In this document: positions 6,264 to 6,837 of the stretch, in pieces
How positions within the stretch are numbered: position 1 is the stretch's first letter
Layout of the letters: each line of letters begins with the position of its first letter
Assembly (NCBI GenBank): GCA_028875175.1
Contig: JAPPFO010000016.1
Location: 1 to 6,837 of the forward strand
DNA: 6,837 nt
Reading direction: 5' to 3'
DNA from: Chloroflexota bacterium
GTDB lineage: Bacteria; Chloroflexota; UBA11872
Program-made: the position numbers and the translations under genes
The notes under the pieces: model-generated
Databases searched by the model: none
Seen by the model: only the letters and a program-made list of their open reading frames with translations
What the model was told of the DNA's origin: nothing

Positions 6264-6837
6264 TCACCTCCGCGCCCTCCCGCCAACACACCCCGCACGG
6301 TCTCTCGAACCGGTATCGCCGCTGCCGGACGTTTCGTGGACGTTCTGACTCGCCGGCGCTGCCGCCGCCACCTTCGCCGCGGGGCATGCGTCGCAGTATT
6401 TCGCCCGGCACCAGCGGCGATACATCCGCAACAAGCCCTGCTGCGCCAGCGCCGATCCCAGGCCCCGCCGCTCCAGCCGCAGCGTCTCGGCCATGTAGCG
6501 CGTGTGCCGGTTCCAGCCCACCGATCCCAGCCCGGCCAGCACCGCGGCCGCCGCCGCCGCCAGCTCCGGCCGCTTCGACCAGCCGCCCAGCGCCGCCGTA
6601 AACGGCAGCACCGCGTTCACCAGCAACTCCAGGCTGCGCCCGCGCCCCACCAGCGCCGCCAGCGGACGCGCCGCCGGCCGCCCCACGTCCAGGTGCCGCG
6701 CCCAATAGTCGTCCGGCCCTACCTGTACTTGGAACCATCCCACCAGGTCCCGCCCGCGCTCGCTCGCGTGCGCGGCCAGCACCTGTCCCGCCACTCGCTC
6801 CGCCAGCGACCGCCGCGCCAGCGGCGCCGTGCTCAAC
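6264..6837 (-). CDS. DUF2851-like protein, C-terminal part (5' end beyond window)
   Basis: About 190 residues are visible, with no convincing start: the first possible start is a TTG at the very edge, so the frame very likely continues beyond it. The segment LLVNAVLPFTAAL (71-83 counted from that TTG), the basic NRHTRYMAETLRLERRG stretch (109-125) and AQQGLLRMYRRWCRAKYCDACP (131-152, with the Cys-rich ending) resemble the C terminus of DUF2851 proteins, which have no established function. This is recalled family knowledge, not a search result. The last 38 residues, after the CxxCP motif, are Ala/Gly/Ser/Arg-rich and look unconserved. The TGA stop (6266-6264) is only 26 bp before the -35 box of the lon promoter. 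No terminator hairpin lies between them, so some readthrough into the operon is possible. The gene is probably functionally unrelated to the heat-shock operon. Confidence 0.6.
   Translation of the reverse strand, partial: LSTAPLARRSLAERVAGQVLAAHASERGRDLVGWFQVQVGPDDYWARHLDVGRPAARPLAALVGRGRSLELLVNAVLPFTAALGGWSKRPELAAAAAAVLAGLGSVGWNRHTRYMAETLRLERRGLGSALAQQGLLRMYRRWCRAKYCDACPAAKVAAAAPASQNVHETSGSGDTGSRDRAGCVGGRARR

Overview
The window comes from a high-GC bacterial chromosome and is almost entirely coding. Every gene lies on the minus strand, so it reads from right to left. It holds a complete heat-shock operon apart from the 3' end of its last gene: lon, dnaK, grpE, dnaJ (CbpA type) and hspR. Upstream of it is the 3' part of a separate gene, probably of the DUF2851 family.

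Layout in transcription order. (1) 6836-6264: end of a DUF2851-like protein of unknown function. (2) 6263-6199: a short AT-rich control region. It contains a near-consensus sigma-A promoter (TTGACA, 17 bp, TACGAT). Overlapping its -35 box is a 21-bp inverted repeat that closely matches HAIR, the operator bound by the HspR repressor. (3) 6198-3748: lon. (4) 3737-1833: dnaK. (5) 1826-1326: grpE. (6) 1316-393: dnaJ/cbpA. (7) 391 to the left edge: hspR, a MerR-family repressor with a GTG start one base after the dnaJ stop. Gaps between genes are 10, 6, 9 and 1 nt, so one transcript is the simplest reading.

How the genes work together: DnaK, its nucleotide exchange factor GrpE and its J-protein form the Hsp70 folding machine. 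Lon degrades proteins that cannot be rescued. HspR, made from the same message, most likely binds the HAIR site and shuts the whole operon off. In actinobacteria HspR needs DnaK as co-repressor; if that holds here, damaged proteins would titrate DnaK and release the operon. No CIRCE element was seen in the control region.

Organism: the gene order dnaK-grpE-dnaJ-hspR recalls actinobacteria. However, the DnaK ATPase domain lacks the deletion typical of Firmicutes and actinobacteria, the J-protein has no zinc finger, and the neighbouring DUF2851-like gene fits Chloroflexota better. I tentatively favour a high-GC Chloroflexota-like lineage; this is inference and was not tested by any search.

The most useful observations are the HAIR/promoter overlap, which implies autoregulation of a five-gene operon with lon in first place, and the correction of the lon start. 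The longest lon frame begins at a TTG that is actually the -35 box, and the likely real ATG lies only about 10 nt after the -10 box, so the lon mRNA should be nearly leaderless. I found no wholly unknown system, RNA gene, mobile element or CRISPR array.
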